27,904 nucleotides of DNA. Source: Myxococcales bacterium (GTDB lineage: Bacteria; Myxococcota; Myxococcia; Myxococcales; Myxococcaceae). The notes under the pieces are model-generated. The model saw nothing but the letters and a program-made list of their open reading frames with translations, had not been told where the DNA came from and ran no database searches. Position numbers and translations under genes: made by a program. The DNA is taken from NCBI GenBank assembly GCA_003153055.1, contig PMBV01000241.1, positions 174 to 28,077 of the forward strand, in the 5' to 3' direction. This document shows, piece after piece, positions 1-11,962 of this stretch. The first letter of the stretch is position 1, and each line of letters opens with the position of its first letter.

Positions 1-2
1 TG

Positions 3-440
3 TTCATCGCCCAGGCCACCAACACCCCGATGACGCTGGGTCAGCAGCTGACCTTGCTGGCGGTGCTGATGCTGACCTCGAAGGGCGCCGCTGGCGTCAC
101 GGGCAGCGGCTTCATCGTGCTCGCCGCCACCCTCTCGGCGGTGGGCGCGGTGCCGGTGGCGGCGCTGGCGCTCATTCTCGGCATCGACCGCTTCATGTCC
201 GAAGCGCGCGCGTTGACGAACCTCATCGGCAACGGCGTGGCCACGCTGGTGGTTGCCAAGTGGACCGGTGAGCTCGACATGAAGCAACTGCATCGGAGGC
301 TCGACGGGGAGACAGAGGTCGAGGCGAACGAGCCAGAGGTCATCCTCGATGCGGTGGAAGGCCACCTCGCGCCGGTCGATCGCGGCCCCCGTTTTTCTCC
401 GAGCTCTGTCGCCGCGGCCCCCGCGCCACCGGGACCGTGA
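3..440 (+). CDS. dctA: C4-dicarboxylate/proton symporter DctA, C-terminal part (5' end outside window)
   Basis: The reading frame is open from base 3 and gives the last 145 residues of a dicarboxylate/amino acid:cation symporter of the inner membrane. It contains the family's signature C-terminal stretch: [15 protein letters not shown], then [18 protein letters not shown] (the serine/glycine-rich transport segment), then [20 protein letters not shown] with the conserved Asp, Arg and Asn of the substrate/ion site, and [15 protein letters not shown]. These match DctA rather than GltP closely. The family takes up succinate, fumarate and malate with protons or sodium. The last 50 residues after GELD are an unconserved, charged then Pro/Ala-rich tail. 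The next gene downstream on the same strand is an outer-membrane porin, which may supply the substrate to the periplasm (inference). The start lies outside the window; the ATG at base 30 is internal. Confidence 0.93.
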   Translation, partial: FIAQATNTPMTLGQQLTLLAVLMLTSKGAAGVTGSGFIVLAATLSAVGAVPVAALALILGIDRFMSEARALTNLIGNGVATLVVAKWTGELDMKQLHRRLDGETEVEANEPEVILDAVEGHLAPVDRGPRFSPSSVAAAPAPPGP

Positions 441-574
441 CTGGCGCCTCGGCCTCGGGAGCTCACTCGCCTCTTCCTTGAGAGGAGGAGTCTACTGTCG
501 TTGCGTTGGAGAGTTGTACGCCGTTACGTATGAGACAACACGCCCGCTCACCCGTTTGAACGAAACACAATGCC

Positions 575-2155
575 ATGAACATTAACTCAAGGCTCGCTGT
601 CTTGCTTGTCGGTCTCCTCGCGGCGCCCATGGTCAACGCCGCGCCTCCGGCCTCACCACCGGGTGCGGTCATCACCAACCCCGCGGCCTCTCCCTCGACC
701 TTCCTCCCGGCCGAGCCGGTTCCGGCGCCAGCCCCGGTCAAGCCGTTGATCGAGCTGACCACTCTCAAGCTGCTCCGCGCCAAGGGCGTCATCACCGAGG
801 CGGAGTACGAGTCGGCGCTCAGGGACGTGGGTGACAGTGCCGGTGGGCGCGCGGGAGATGGCGCGACCGTGAACGTCGCCGGCTGGAAGACCACGTTGTA
901 CGGCTTCGTTCAGACGGATTTCATGTGGGACTCCACGCAGAGCTTCAATGAATACCCGGGGAACTCGGCGGTCGCCCGGCCTGACACCTACGCGGGGACG
1001 CATCCGCGCTTCGAGGTGGCGATACGTCACAGCCGCTTTGGTTTTCGCTTCGCACCGCCCGCCGTGGGCTCGATCCGCACGAGCGGAACCATGGAGCTCG
1101 ATTTCCAGGGAGGCGCCGGGTCGGGCTCCATCGCCAGCACATCCGCGACCCTGAGTGAGGCGGGCTTCTTCACCAGCCCGGTGCTGCGCATTCGTCACGC
1201 CTACGCGAAGGTCGAGACGCCCATCGTCGACGTGCTGTTTGGTCAGACGTGGAACCTGTACGGGTTTGCGCCGAACTACGTGCCCGCGATCGTCGTGTGG
1301 GCGGGCCTGCCGGGAGAGGTCTACGGGCGCAATGTTCAGCTCCGCGTCTCCAAGACCATCAAGACCGAGTACGTCGACGTGGAGCTGGCCGTCGCAGCGA
1401 TGCGCCCAACCCAGCGTGATTCGGCCGTACCAGAGGGGCAAGCGGCCGCCCGAATTCTCTTCCCCAAGTGGACCGGGTGGCGCAGCGGCTCGATCTCTGG
1501 TACCGCCCTCGCTCCCGCGTCGATTGGCGTGTCGGGGACGGTTCGGCAGTTGGTCGTGGGAGTGCCGTACCCGGTCGGCAGCGCGTCGCAATCCGCTTCG
1601 AGCTACTTCCTCACTGGCAGTGGCCTTGCCGTCAGCGCACACATCCCTGTCATTCCTGGGAGCAAAGAGGACAAGAGCAACTCGTTGTCTCTCGTTGCTG
1701 AGGGGGCGATTGGCAAGTCGGTCAACGACCAATACACTGGCCTCACCGGTGGCGTCGCCAACGCCACCACAATCACGAGTTTGCCCCCCGTTACCACTGG
1801 CTCCAATTTTGGCACCAGCGGCGTCATCGACAGCGGCCTGGCAGCCTTCGACTCGTCGGGCAAGCTGATTCAGCCTCAGTGGCTGACCTGTGTGGCTGGC
1901 CTGGAGTATTACTTCCCCAGTGGCCGGGTGGCATTGTTTGGCACCTGGGGGCACTCGCAGCTCCAGAACGCCGCCGCCTTCGCGTCTCCGGCGAAGGTTC
2001 GGAACCACTCGAACTTCTATGACGGCGGGTTCTTCGTCGACGTGACGCAGCAGATCCGCGCGGGGCTCGACTATTCGCGCATCGTCGACGTGTACCAAGA
2101 CGGCGTCACCGCCGTGAACGACAGAGTGCAGGCCAGCGCCTACTTCTTCTTCTGA
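575..2155 (+). CDS. Outer-membrane porin, DcaP-like
   Basis: The 526-aa product starts with a clear signal peptide (hydrophobic LAVLLVGLLAAPMV, cleavage near VNA-A at residue 23). A Pro/Ala-rich linker follows, then a short helical segment at about residues 64-84 (LKLLRAKGVITEAEYESALRD-like, similar to the SHOCT-type segments often seen at porin N-termini). From about residue 100 alternating beta-strand patterns begin (TTLYGFVQTDFMWDS), with the porin-like motif RIRHAYAKVET...FGQTWNLYG, and the protein ends in YFFF, a terminal aromatic typical of Bam-dependent barrels. The layout resembles DcaP-type trimeric porins, one of which is known to pass dicarboxylates in Acinetobacter. Being next to dctA makes dicarboxylate uptake a reasonable guess, but specificity cannot be read from the sequence. 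No clear Shine-Dalgarno precedes the ATG. Its last 16 bases overlap the convergent kinase gene. Confidence 0.8.
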   Translation: MNINSRLAVLLVGLLAAPMVNAAPPASPPGAVITNPAASPSTFLPAEPVPAPAPVKPLIELTTLKLLRAKGVITEAEYESALRDVGDSAGGRAGDGATVNVAGWKTTLYGFVQTDFMWDSTQSFNEYPGNSAVARPDTYAGTHPRFEVAIRHSRFGFRFAPPAVGSIRTSGTMELDFQGGAGSGSIASTSATLSEAGFFTSPVLRIRHAYAKVETPIVDVLFGQTWNLYGFAPNYVPAIVVWAGLPGEVYGRNVQLRVSKTIKTEYVDVELAVAAMRPTQRDSAVPEGQAAARILFPKWTGWRSGSISGTALAPASIGVSGTVRQLVVGVPYPVGSASQSASSYFLTGSGLAVSAHIPVIPGSKEDKSNSLSLVAEGAIGKSVNDQYTGLTGGVANATTITSLPPVTTGSNFGTSGVIDSGLAAFDSSGKLIQPQWLTCVAGLEYYFPSGRVALFGTWGHSQLQNAAAFASPAKVRNHSNFYDGGFFVDVTQQIRAGLDYSRIVDVYQDGVTAVNDRVQASAYFFF

Positions 2156-3528
2156 TCGACCGGCGGAGGTGGGTCCCCAGCTGGCAGCTCGATGCGGACC
2201 TCGGCGCCTCGGGGAATGTCTGAGATGAGGGCCCGCCCGCCGTGAAGCCGGGCCACCTCGTGCACGATGGTGAGGCCCAGGCCGGCGCCGGGCTTCGAGC
2301 CGGGCACGCGGTGGAACGGCTCGAACACGGCGGCGCGCTCAGCCGGAGGAATGCCTGGCCCCTCATCGCGCACCGACAGCACCCAAGACGAGCCCTCGCG
2401 GGCGACCCGCACCAGCACCTCGGTGCCCTTGGGCGCGAACTTGAGGGCGTTGGAAAGCAGGTTGTCGAGGGCCTGGCGCAGGGAGTCGGCGTGGCCTTGG
2501 ATGGTCGCGGGGCCTGGTGCGTCGAGGCTGATTCTGAGCCCGCGCTCCTGGGCGTCCGGCCGCACCGCGTCGGTGGCGATCGCCGCGAGGTCGCGGAGGT
2601 CGGTCGGCGCTGGCACGAGCTCGCCCTTGCCCAGGGCGACCGTGTCGAGCAGCCGGTTGGCCAGAGCGGTGAGCCGCACCACTTCCTCGTGCGTCTCCCG
2701 CAGGGCCGACCTCAGCTCTCCGGGCGTGCGGTCTCGTCTGAGGGCGAGATCGAGGCTGGTGCGCATGAGCGTGAGCGGAGTCCTCAGCTCGTGCGCCGCG
2801 TCGGCGAGGAGGCGCTCCTGGGTCTCTTTGGCTTGCTTGAGCGCCGTGGTGGCCCTCGCCAGCACCTCTCGCAGCTCAGACAGCTCGTCGCGCTCCGACT
2901 CGGGGGCAAGCGTCTGCTCGAGATCGCCCTTTCGCACCGCCTCGAGGTGTCGCCGCAACCCAGACAGTCGGGCGCGGAGCTGGCTGCCTTGCGAGAGCTG
3001 CGCCAGGACCAGCAGCGTCGCCGCCGCCAGCGTCGAGAGGAAGCCCACCCAGTGAAAGGTGCTGGTCGACGCCTCGATGAGCGCCATCGATGCGGAGAGG
3101 CGCAAGCCATAGGGCCGGCCGCTGTCCGAGCCCACGGTCACCCAGAGACGCCGCTCCTTGGCTCCCCCCACGTCGACGGTGCTGAGCTGGGGCGGCTCGC
3201 CCGGCACGCCCGGGTACACCCGCTCCGAGGGGAGCTCTCTTAAGGGGTAGCTCACCACCGCCGCGCCGTCGGGGCCGAACACCGTGCCCTGGGGTGCGAA
3301 GAGCTGAACGGTCTCGAGCAACGGCGAGCTGGCCATGTGCAGGTGTGGCCGGTCTTCCGGCCCGTCGAACAGACTGACGCTCTCGACGGCCGCCTGAGCG
3401 AGCAAGGCCCGGTCGAGGGAGCTCGTCAACGCGAGGTGAAACAGTTGGTCAGCGATGACCAGGACCACCATCAACGCCCCGACGGGCAGCGCCGCCCCGA
3501 GGAGCCAGAGGCGGGTGGAGAGGGTCAA
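2140..3528 (-). CDS. Sensor histidine kinase of the metal-efflux operon
   Basis: The 462-aa protein is a membrane-bound two-component sensor. Transmembrane segment 1 covers about residues 8-28 and segment 2 about 156-178, enclosing a periplasmic sensor of about 125 residues. A HAMP-like linker (about 180-235) leads to the HisKA box AAHELRTPLTL with the phospho-accepting His246. The ATPase domain has the N box (DNLLSNALKF, Asn356 and Asn360), G1 box DEGPGIP (388-394) and G2 box GAGLGLT (415-421). The start codon is TTG and overlaps the TGA of the regulator gene (TTGA), so translation is probably coupled; Met20 lies inside the first membrane segment and would be too late. The periplasmic part has no obvious His/Cys cluster, so the ligand is not visible. 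By position it should report on a metal ion exported by the pump upstream (inference, by analogy with CusS and CzcS). Confidence 0.92.
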   Translation of the reverse strand: MTLSTRLWLLGAALPVGALMVVLVIADQLFHLALTSSLDRALLAQAAVESVSLFDGPEDRPHLHMASSPLLETVQLFAPQGTVFGPDGAAVVSYPLRELPSERVYPGVPGEPPQLSTVDVGGAKERRLWVTVGSDSGRPYGLRLSASMALIEASTSTFHWVGFLSTLAAATLLVLAQLSQGSQLRARLSGLRRHLEAVRKGDLEQTLAPESERDELSELREVLARATTALKQAKETQERLLADAAHELRTPLTLMRTSLDLALRRDRTPGELRSALRETHEEVVRLTALANRLLDTVALGKGELVPAPTDLRDLAAIATDAVRPDAQERGLRISLDAPGPATIQGHADSLRQALDNLLSNALKFAPKGTEVLVRVAREGSSWVLSVRDEGPGIPPAERAAVFEPFHRVPGSKPGAGLGLTIVHEVARLHGGRALISDIPRGAEVRIELPAGDPPPPVDQKKK

Positions 3529-4207
3529 GAAGGGGCGCCCAGCGTGGTGGGGTTGAGCCGGTAGCCCACCCCGCGCACGGTGGCGATCTCCACGTCGGTG
3601 GCCGCGAGCTGGCCGAGCTTCACCCTCAGGTAGCCGACGTAGACGTCGACCACGTTCGGCGCCCCGTCGAAGCTGGTGCCCCAGACGGCGGACAAGAGCC
3701 TCGCCCGCGTCAGCACTTCACCGGGGTGAGAGAACAGCTCGAGGGCCAAAGAGAACTCCCGCGCGGTGAGGTCGACCTCTTGATCGCCGCGCTTGAACGT
3801 CCGCCTGCGGGGGTCGATGGACACCGAGCCGCACGCCGGGCTGCTCATCGAGCCCCCTCGCCGCACCAGTGCCTCGATGCGCGCCAGCAGCTCCTCGAAG
3901 TCGAAGGGCTTCACCAGGTAGTCGTCGGCGCCCGACCTCAAGCCCGTCACCTTCTCTCCGGTGCTCCCGCGGGCCGTCAGCATGAGCACCGGCGTCGTCA
4001 ACCCGGTACTGCGCCAACTTCGCAGCACCGTCAGCCCGTCGACATCGGGTAGGGCCCAATCGAGGAGGATGACGTCGTACGTCACCGACTGGGCCTGGGC
4101 CTTCGCGTCTTCTCCTCGCTCGCACACGTCGACCTCGTGGCCCTCCTCTGACAGGCCGCGCTGGAGCATGCGCGCCATCTTGGGCTCATCCTCGACGAGG
4201 AGCAGCT

Positions 4208-4211
<4 letters not shown>
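3525..4211 (-). CDS. OmpR-family response regulator (CusR/CzcR-like)
   Basis: This 228-aa cytoplasmic regulator starts MKLLLVEDEP. The receiver domain shows the acidic pocket Glu7/Asp8, phospho-acceptor Asp51 (ILLDWALPD), Thr79 (LTARG) and Lys101 (LVKPFDFEELLARI). The C-terminal half is an OmpR-type winged helix, with VDLTAREFSLALELFSHPGEVLTRARLL, VVDVYVGYLRVKL and the closing TVRGVGYRL. The start chosen is the ATG that overlaps the TGA of the RND pump gene (ATGA); a longer frame would add 17 Arg/Gly-rich residues unlike the family. The stop overlaps the kinase start. The natural target would be the palindrome in front of the first gene of this operon, which would make the system self-controlled (inference). 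Confidence 0.93.
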
Positions 4212-7287
<3,076 letters not shown>

Positions 7288-7288
<1 letters not shown>

Positions 7289-8361
7289 CAGTTGGCCCTC
7301 ATCTCGACCAGGTCGCCGTCGGCCGCCACGTCGACGCCCTCGGGCAGCCCCTCGACCACCGCCTCGGCGCCCGAGGAGGCCACCACCCGCACCGGCACCT
7401 GGGCTGGGGTCTCACCCCTTCGAATCACGACCCGCGCGCCGTCGGCGTGGCCCACCACCGAGCGGGTGGGCACCGCCCGCCAGCTCTTCTCGGCGATGAG
7501 CCGCACCCGGCCTGGCGCACCGGGGAAGAGGTCGTCGTTCTCGGCCGCCGAGAACCAGGCCAGCCGCGCCCCATCACGGGCCTCGACCCGTGGCGAGACG
7601 GAGATGGCCTTGAGCGGCACGCGCACTCCCGAGGTGGTGATGAACTCGAACTGGGCGCCCTCGACGAAGGCCCCCGGCAGGCGCGCCTCGACCTGGCACT
7701 TGCCCTGGCCTGCCAGCTCGACGAAGGCGTGGCCAGTCGGCTCGCGCACCTCGCCTGGCACCGCGTCGACCGCCGTCACCAGCCCGGCGATGGGGGCCCT
7801 GAGCGAGACGGACCCGTCTGACGCGAGGAGCCCCTCGGCCTGGCGATCAGCGACCCCGGCGGCGCGGAGCGTGGCCCTGGCTGCCTGGGCATCGGCGCGC
7901 ACGGTGGCGATGGTCGCCTCGACCTCGGCCAGCTCGGCGCTGCGCACCAGCCCGTCGGCCTTGAGCGCGTCGAGCTGTGCCTTTCGCCGCGTGTACGCCT
8001 CGAGCTTCAACGTCGCCGCCGAGAAGGCGCCCGCCGCCTGCACCAGCTCGGGCATCATCACGTCGAGCAAGGGCTCGTCGCGAGCCACCCGCTGCCCCGC
8101 CTGGACCCTCACCTTGAGGACCCGCGCGCGCAGTGGGGGAGAGACGGCGGCCGCGGCTTCGGGCGCTGCCAGCACCCGCGCGGGGGCCTCGAGGAGCGAC
8201 GCCTCCGAGGCCGGCCGGGTTCGAACCCACCGGGTGGTGGAGCTCGGCTCGGAGGGCGGGGGCGCGGCCTCGGGCGCGGGCTTGGAGCACGAGAAGGAGA
8301 GGGCGAGCATGGCCGCGAGGAGCCCGCGGCGAGAGGTCGAGAGAGAGACGGCGGCGTTCAT
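7288..8361 (-). CDS. Periplasmic adaptor (membrane-fusion) lipoprotein of the RND pump
   Basis: The start chosen is the ATG overlapping the stop of the outer-membrane-factor gene (ATGA), giving 357 aa beginning MNAAVSLSTSRRGLLAAML. A longer frame would add 40 Arg/Pro-rich residues. The N-terminus is a signal with twin arginine-like charge and a hydrophobic core ending LALSFSC, so Cys25 is a probable but not perfect lipobox. The body follows the HlyD/CusB plan: a lipoyl-like half (VSPPLRARVLKVRVQAGQRVARDEPLLDV), a helical hairpin (about residues 110-185, rich in Ala/Leu/Glu), the second lipoyl half (SLRAPIAGLVTAVDAVPGE), and beta-barrel and membrane-proximal domains. The N-terminal methionine cluster of CusB is not present, which fits a divalent-metal rather than copper system. 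It links the RND pump to the TolC-like channel. Confidence 0.88.
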
Positions 8362-9596
8362 GGGGTTTCTCCGGTGGCGGCGGCGAGCTCGGCGGCCGCG
8401 AAGCGTGACATGGTGTGATCGGCCTGGGCCCTGAGCCGGCGGCCCTTCGCCATGAGAACGGTTCGGCGGGCCATGACCCACTCGAACGCGTTGCCCTCGC
8501 CACCCTCCATGCGCTTCTGGGCGAAGCGCGCGGCGTCCTCGGCGGCGGGGAGCAGGTCGCCCTCGACCATGTCGAGGACCTCCCTGGTGTGCTCCAGCTC
8601 GTGAATGATATCGACCCGCTCGGCACGGGCGCGAGCGAGCGCGTCTCGCCGGTCACCCTCGGCCCTGGCGGCGAGGGCCTTGTACCGCGCTTGGTCGCGC
8701 TCCCCTTGGTCGAACATCGGGAGCGTGAGCTGCAGCGTGCCCAGCCCAATCAGGTCTCCCGACCCCTCCCGACCGGCGTGCACCCCCACTTGGAGCCAGG
8801 TGCTGTTGGCGGCGCGCACCTCCACGAGGTGGGCTTCCTCTGCGTCACGGGCGTTGGCCCACTGCGCGACGCCCGGGGCGTGCTCGGCGCGCTCGAGGCT
8901 CTGGGACAGCTCGGCTGGCTGAGGGAGCGGCAGCTCGGGGAGCGCCTCCGCGGCCTGAGACGGCTCGGTCGCGTCGACGCCCAGCGCCGCGTTCAGCATC
9001 ACGCCGGCGGAGAACACCTCTCCCTCGGCGGCCAAAGCAGCCAGCGCCGCCTCGGCCTTCCACCCCCGCGCCGCCGCAGCGTCGGCCTTCGTCAGGCCAC
9101 CGGCCACCGCGGCCCGCTCCACCCGCGCGGACCAGTCGGTGGCCAGGTCGAGCTCGCGCTTGGCCTCGTGCAACGAGGTCTGCGCCGCCCAGGCCGACAA
9201 CCACGACCGGGCCACCCTCAGCCGCACGCCGAGGAGCACCGTCTTGCCGAGGGACTCCTCGTGCTCCAGCTCCCGGCTCAGGGCCGCGCGCCTCGCCCCG
9301 CCGTAGCCGGCCAGGTTCAGCGGTTGAGCGATGCTGCCGAACAGCTCGGGGCCCTGGTCTTTCTCGTGCTTGCGCCAGCCGGCCTGCACGCCGACTTGCG
9401 GGTTCGCCGTGAGCCCCGAGACTGTGGCCCCCAGGCGCTTGCGCGCGGTGACCGCTTCTCGTCCGCCTGCGACGACGGGAGCCTCAGAGGCAAGTCTCAA
9501 CGCGTCATCGAAACTCAAAGGGGAAGCGGTCAGGACGAGCGCGAGCGGGCTGAGCAACATGACGTGCACCGTAGGGGTGGATCTTTGGAACTGCAT
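8358..9596 (-). CDS. TolC-like outer-membrane factor of the metal-efflux pump
   Basis: The 412-aa protein has the two-repeat helical layout of outer-membrane efflux channels: SFDDALRLASEAPVVAGGREAVTARKRL near the N-terminus, NPQVGVQAGW and the strand GSIAQPLNLAGYGGARRAAL, long Ala/Glu/Arg helices, then the second repeat with VGVHAGREGSGDLIGLGTLQLTLPMFDQGERDQARYKAL. It is the first gene of the five-gene operon. Two starts are possible: the ATG at 9596, and an ATG at 9560 that would begin directly with the hydrophobic signal MLLSPLALVLTASPLSF. The first gives a signal with one Arg in its n-region and is kept here; neither has a strong Shine-Dalgarno. The shorter form is favoured if the palindrome at 9605-9622 is part of the promoter, because transcription would then begin close to or after the first ATG. 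Confidence 0.88.
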   Translation of the reverse strand: MQFQRSTPTVHVMLLSPLALVLTASPLSFDDALRLASEAPVVAGGREAVTARKRLGATVSGLTANPQVGVQAGWRKHEKDQGPELFGSIAQPLNLAGYGGARRAALSRELEHEESLGKTVLLGVRLRVARSWLSAWAAQTSLHEAKRELDLATDWSARVERAAVAGGLTKADAAAARGWKAEAALAALAAEGEVFSAGVMLNAALGVDATEPSQAAEALPELPLPQPAELSQSLERAEHAPGVAQWANARDAEEAHLVEVRAANSTWLQVGVHAGREGSGDLIGLGTLQLTLPMFDQGERDQARYKALAARAEGDRRDALARARAERVDIIHELEHTREVLDMVEGDLLPAAEDAARFAQKRMEGGEGNAFEWVMARRTVLMAKGRRLRAQADHTMSRFAAAELAAATGETP

Positions 9597-9604
9597 GAGA
9601 CATA

Positions 9605-9622
9605 GATGAGAGGGTTCTCATC
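9605..9622 (-). promoter_or_regulatory. Palindrome in front of the metal-efflux operon (candidate operator)
   Basis: A perfect 7-bp inverted repeat, GATGAGA-gggt-TCTCATC, lies 9 bp upstream of the first ATG of the efflux operon. CusR/CzcR-type regulators bind palindromic boxes near such operons, so this is the best visible candidate for the site of the operon's own response regulator. On the minus strand a TTGGCG-like hexamer lies at 9631-9626 and weak -10-like sequence at about 9605-9600, with the palindrome in the 20-bp spacer. The hexamers are poor matches, so the promoter itself is not established. Confidence 0.45.
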
Positions 9623-10081
9623 TTTCGCCAAATGGTCAGGTGGGGGAGGACCTGGGCCACGCGAGCGAGCTGCATTCACTTGCGGAGACTCGCCGTGGTC
9701 ATGACTGCATGGCCGACTCCAAGACCAGGTCTCACTGGAACAACCATCACCACCTGCTTCACATAGTACCTCGGGTCAGTGGATGGATGCTGTGGGCGAA
9801 TAGGCATGGAAGGGCCCGAGGCATGGCTCGCGGGCTGGAGGTCTGGGGCTCCGGGCGAGCATCACGAGCTCCTTCGCCGTCGGTGGAGTGCGCTCTCGTA
9901 CCGCGGTCGAAGGGTCGATCACTCCCTCGCCGTACGCCCCGCGTGTCTCGCCCTTTGCTCGCCCCTGTGGTAGGAGCAACACCGACGGCGCCGACGGGGC
10001 CAAGTGGCTGAAGTCGCGCCATCTTTCAGTGAGGTCCTCTTTGTTGGTTTCCTGTCTTCACCCTTCGTTGGTGCTGTCACC
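9623..10081. other. Intergenic region between efflux operon and the 115-aa gene; no convincing gene
   Basis: Both neighbouring genes point away from this stretch of about 460 bases, so it should hold two divergent promoters. Several open frames cross it, for example a minus-strand one from 10003 to 9776 (75 codons), but their third positions are not consistently GC-rich, unlike the real genes here, and none has a ribosome-binding site. No tRNA cloverleaf, long inverted repeat or mobile-element end was seen. I see no function beyond promoter space. Confidence 0.5.
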
Positions 10082-10429
10082 ATGACGCTCGAGGATCGTC
10101 CTCGCCCGCTCCGCTGGCCTCGGTCTCAGCGCTTCGGCCTCTCCGCGACTGGCACCGAGGCGGAGGCCTCGTACCGCTCGCTCATCGTGGCCTCCCGGGC
10201 CCAGAGTGGGCGCGCCTCGTTCGACGCAGCCCGCGCGGCCTGGGCGGGAACCTACCGGTTGCAGGCCGATGACGGCCTCTACCTCGCCGAGGTCGCGCCA
10301 GGCGGCGTCAACCTCACGCAGATCATCGCGGCCCTCGAGACCTGCGGGAAGACGCGACCAGATGCCATCGCCGCGATGGAGCGCCTCCTCGACGCGGGGC
10401 TCATCGCTCCGCTGAATTCGGCCACCTGA
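10082..10429 (+). CDS. Small protein of unknown function, first gene of a three-gene operon
   Basis: This 115-aa product is not recognised. It begins MTLEDRPRPLRWPRSQRFGL, with a basic N-terminal stretch, and has a middle segment GTYRLQADDGLYLAEVAPGGV followed by an amphipathic helical C-terminus (IIAALETCG...DAIAAMERLLDAGLIAPL). The last part resembles a small helix-turn-helix or winged fold in spacing (a helix, a turn with Gly/Lys, then ERLLDAGLI), but this is only a visual impression. No signal peptide or membrane segment is present. The frame remains open upstream to a GTG at 10004, but that extension is less basic and has a different composition. It sits 60 bp before the 490-aa gene on the same strand, and the pair may work together. 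Confidence 0.7.
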   Translation: MTLEDRPRPLRWPRSQRFGLSATGTEAEASYRSLIVASRAQSGRASFDAARAAWAGTYRLQADDGLYLAEVAPGGVNLTQIIAALETCGKTRPDAIAAMERLLDAGLIAPLNSAT

Positions 10430-10489
10430 CGAGGGGGGGCTGTCTCGCCGGGTTCTCCTCGGCGCCTCACTCGGGGCATACTCTCTCTG

Positions 10490-11962
10490 ATGTCCTTCGA
10501 GCGGCTCGGCGGCACCCAGGCAGAGGCTTTTCTCTCGGGCTCCTTCGCGCTCGCCCGCGACGCGGCGGTGACGCCGACCTGGTACGAGTCGGCCGTGAGG
10601 GCGCTCGAGGCCGCGTACACCGAGCGGCCTTTGATTCCCTCTCCGACGCTGGCCATCGACCTCACGGCGCTCTTGCACGGCGAGCGCTTGCTCCCGGTGA
10701 CGCCGCCGGCGCTGGTCTCGGTGCGAGACGCGCTGCGGGCCTATGAGGATCACGTGCTGGCCCGGCTCACGGCCGATCGCCGGTGGACTCGCCTCACCGA
10801 GGCCGTCGCCGCCGCTCCCAAGGAACTGCACGCCGCCGCCGTCGGCATGACCGTCGCCCAGGTGCTGCAGCGCCTCGGCGTCACCGTGGGGACTGGTCTG
10901 CCCACCGGCAGCGTGCGGCGGCTCGCTACCCGGCCCATCGACGAGGTGCTCGAGGCGGGTCGCGCGGCGCTCCATCAACAGGCCATGGCGGCGCGGTTGG
11001 CCGAGGGCTTCCAGGTGATGGCTAGAGCAGCGCGGCGCACCCGCGAGCTCTTGTCTGACGCCGAGGTCTTCCTCATCGAGAACATCGCCGCCCTCAAGGG
11101 GCTGGGCCCGCGCGTCGCCCTGGGCCAACTGGCCGAAGTGGCCCAGGCCATCGAGGAGCGGCTCCCCACCCGCCTGCGGGGGCACGCGCTCGACGAGGGC
11201 GAAACGCCAACCCGCCTCGAGGAGGACTCGGCCTACCCGGTGGGCGGCTTTTCGAGCATCTCGACTCAGGGCACCCTCGAGAACCTGGTCACCAGCGAGC
11301 TCATGTACATGGAGGCCAGCGCTGACGAGGCGTCGCGGCCCGACCTCTTCGACGTCCGCTTCGTGGAGAGCGAGCTCTTGTACTACGCCCGAGACGAGTC
11401 GGTGGCGGTGCGTCGCAAGCGCGTCTTGGTGCTGGTCTTCGACCCCTCGCTGGTTCGGGCGAGGGTGCTGGACGTCAAGGAGTCGTGGCAGCGGCTGGTG
11501 TGGCTCCTCGGCAGCGTCACGGCGCTCGTCCGGCGGTTGTCCGAGTGGCTCGACACCGAGGCGGTGCGCTTCGAGTTGGTGTTCACCCGAGAAGACGGAG
11601 AGGCCCCCTTGCAAGAGGAGAAAGACGTCCTGGCGCTGGCCCTCCGCGAGTACCACGAGCGCGGTCAACTCGAGCTGACCCTGGCCGACTCGTCGGCGGC
11701 GGCGATCACCCACGCTCGCGAGGTGCACGGCCAGCGCGCCCGGGTGATGGTGTTCGGCGCCAGCCCGCCCGAGCACCTCGAGGGAGACAGGGCGCCCGAT
11801 GCCTACGTCGACGCCTCGGGGTCGAGGCCCTTGGTGCGTTGGCTCGACGGCACCCACGTCGAGGTGGAGGGCGCCGGCGACGCCATGGAGGCTTGGGCCG
11901 CCACCACTCGCCAGGTGCTCGACGGGTTGCTCCGGCGACGAAAGGCGAGGGTCGCGGCGTGA
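10490..11962 (+). CDS. Large cytoplasmic protein with possible vWA-like C-terminal half
   Basis: The 490-aa protein has no signal peptide or membrane segment. The N-terminal half is alpha-helical and Ala/Arg-rich. From about residue 275 (LVTSELMYMEA...RPDLFDVRFVESELLYYARDE) the pattern changes to alternating strands and helices: RRKRVLVLVFDPSLVRAR, a long helix (SWQRLVWLLGSVTALVRRLSEWL), RFELVFTRE, then ARVMVFGASPPEHL. A strand ending in VFDPS followed by a helix resembles the start of a von Willebrand A fold, although the DxSxS metal site is incomplete (D-P-S-L-V). Similar proteins occur, as far as I recall, in the AAA+/vWA 'FtsH ternary' conflict systems described in multicellular bacteria; the AAA+ partner is not in this window, so the link is a weak inference. 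The stop overlaps the GTG of the hydrolase gene, so the two are translationally coupled. Confidence 0.75.
   Translation: MSFERLGGTQAEAFLSGSFALARDAAVTPTWYESAVRALEAAYTERPLIPSPTLAIDLTALLHGERLLPVTPPALVSVRDALRAYEDHVLARLTADRRWTRLTEAVAAAPKELHAAAVGMTVAQVLQRLGVTVGTGLPTGSVRRLATRPIDEVLEAGRAALHQQAMAARLAEGFQVMARAARRTRELLSDAEVFLIENIAALKGLGPRVALGQLAEVAQAIEERLPTRLRGHALDEGETPTRLEEDSAYPVGGFSSISTQGTLENLVTSELMYMEASADEASRPDLFDVRFVESELLYYARDESVAVRRKRVLVLVFDPSLVRARVLDVKESWQRLVWLLGSVTALVRRLSEWLDTEAVRFELVFTREDGEAPLQEEKDVLALALREYHERGQLELTLADSSAAAITHAREVHGQRARVMVFGASPPEHLEGDRAPDAYVDASGSRPLVRWLDGTHVEVEGAGDAMEAWAATTRQVLDGLLRRRKARVAA

Noticed and set aside
470..485. CCTCT...AGAGG hairpin after dctA as a terminator
   Set aside because: Only a 5-bp stem and no T-run follows; too weak to call.
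653..2098. Long minus-strand open frame (481 codons) opposite the porin gene
   Set aside because: Its Arg/Gly/Pro-rich composition is that of an antisense shadow; the plus frame has a signal peptide, strand patterns and a terminal Phe.
8217..8228. GGGTTCGAACCC palindrome resembling a tRNA T-arm
   Set aside because: It lies inside the adaptor protein gene, and no acceptor or anticodon stem can be built around it on either strand.
9776..10003. Minus-strand 75-codon frame in the gap before the 115-aa gene
   Set aside because: Third-position GC is mixed, there is no ribosome site and no recognisable motif.
10058..11857. Long minus-strand open frame (599 codons) opposite the vWA-like gene
   Set aside because: Low-complexity His/Arg/Gly-rich shadow; the plus frame is overlapped with the hydrolase gene and has normal protein composition.
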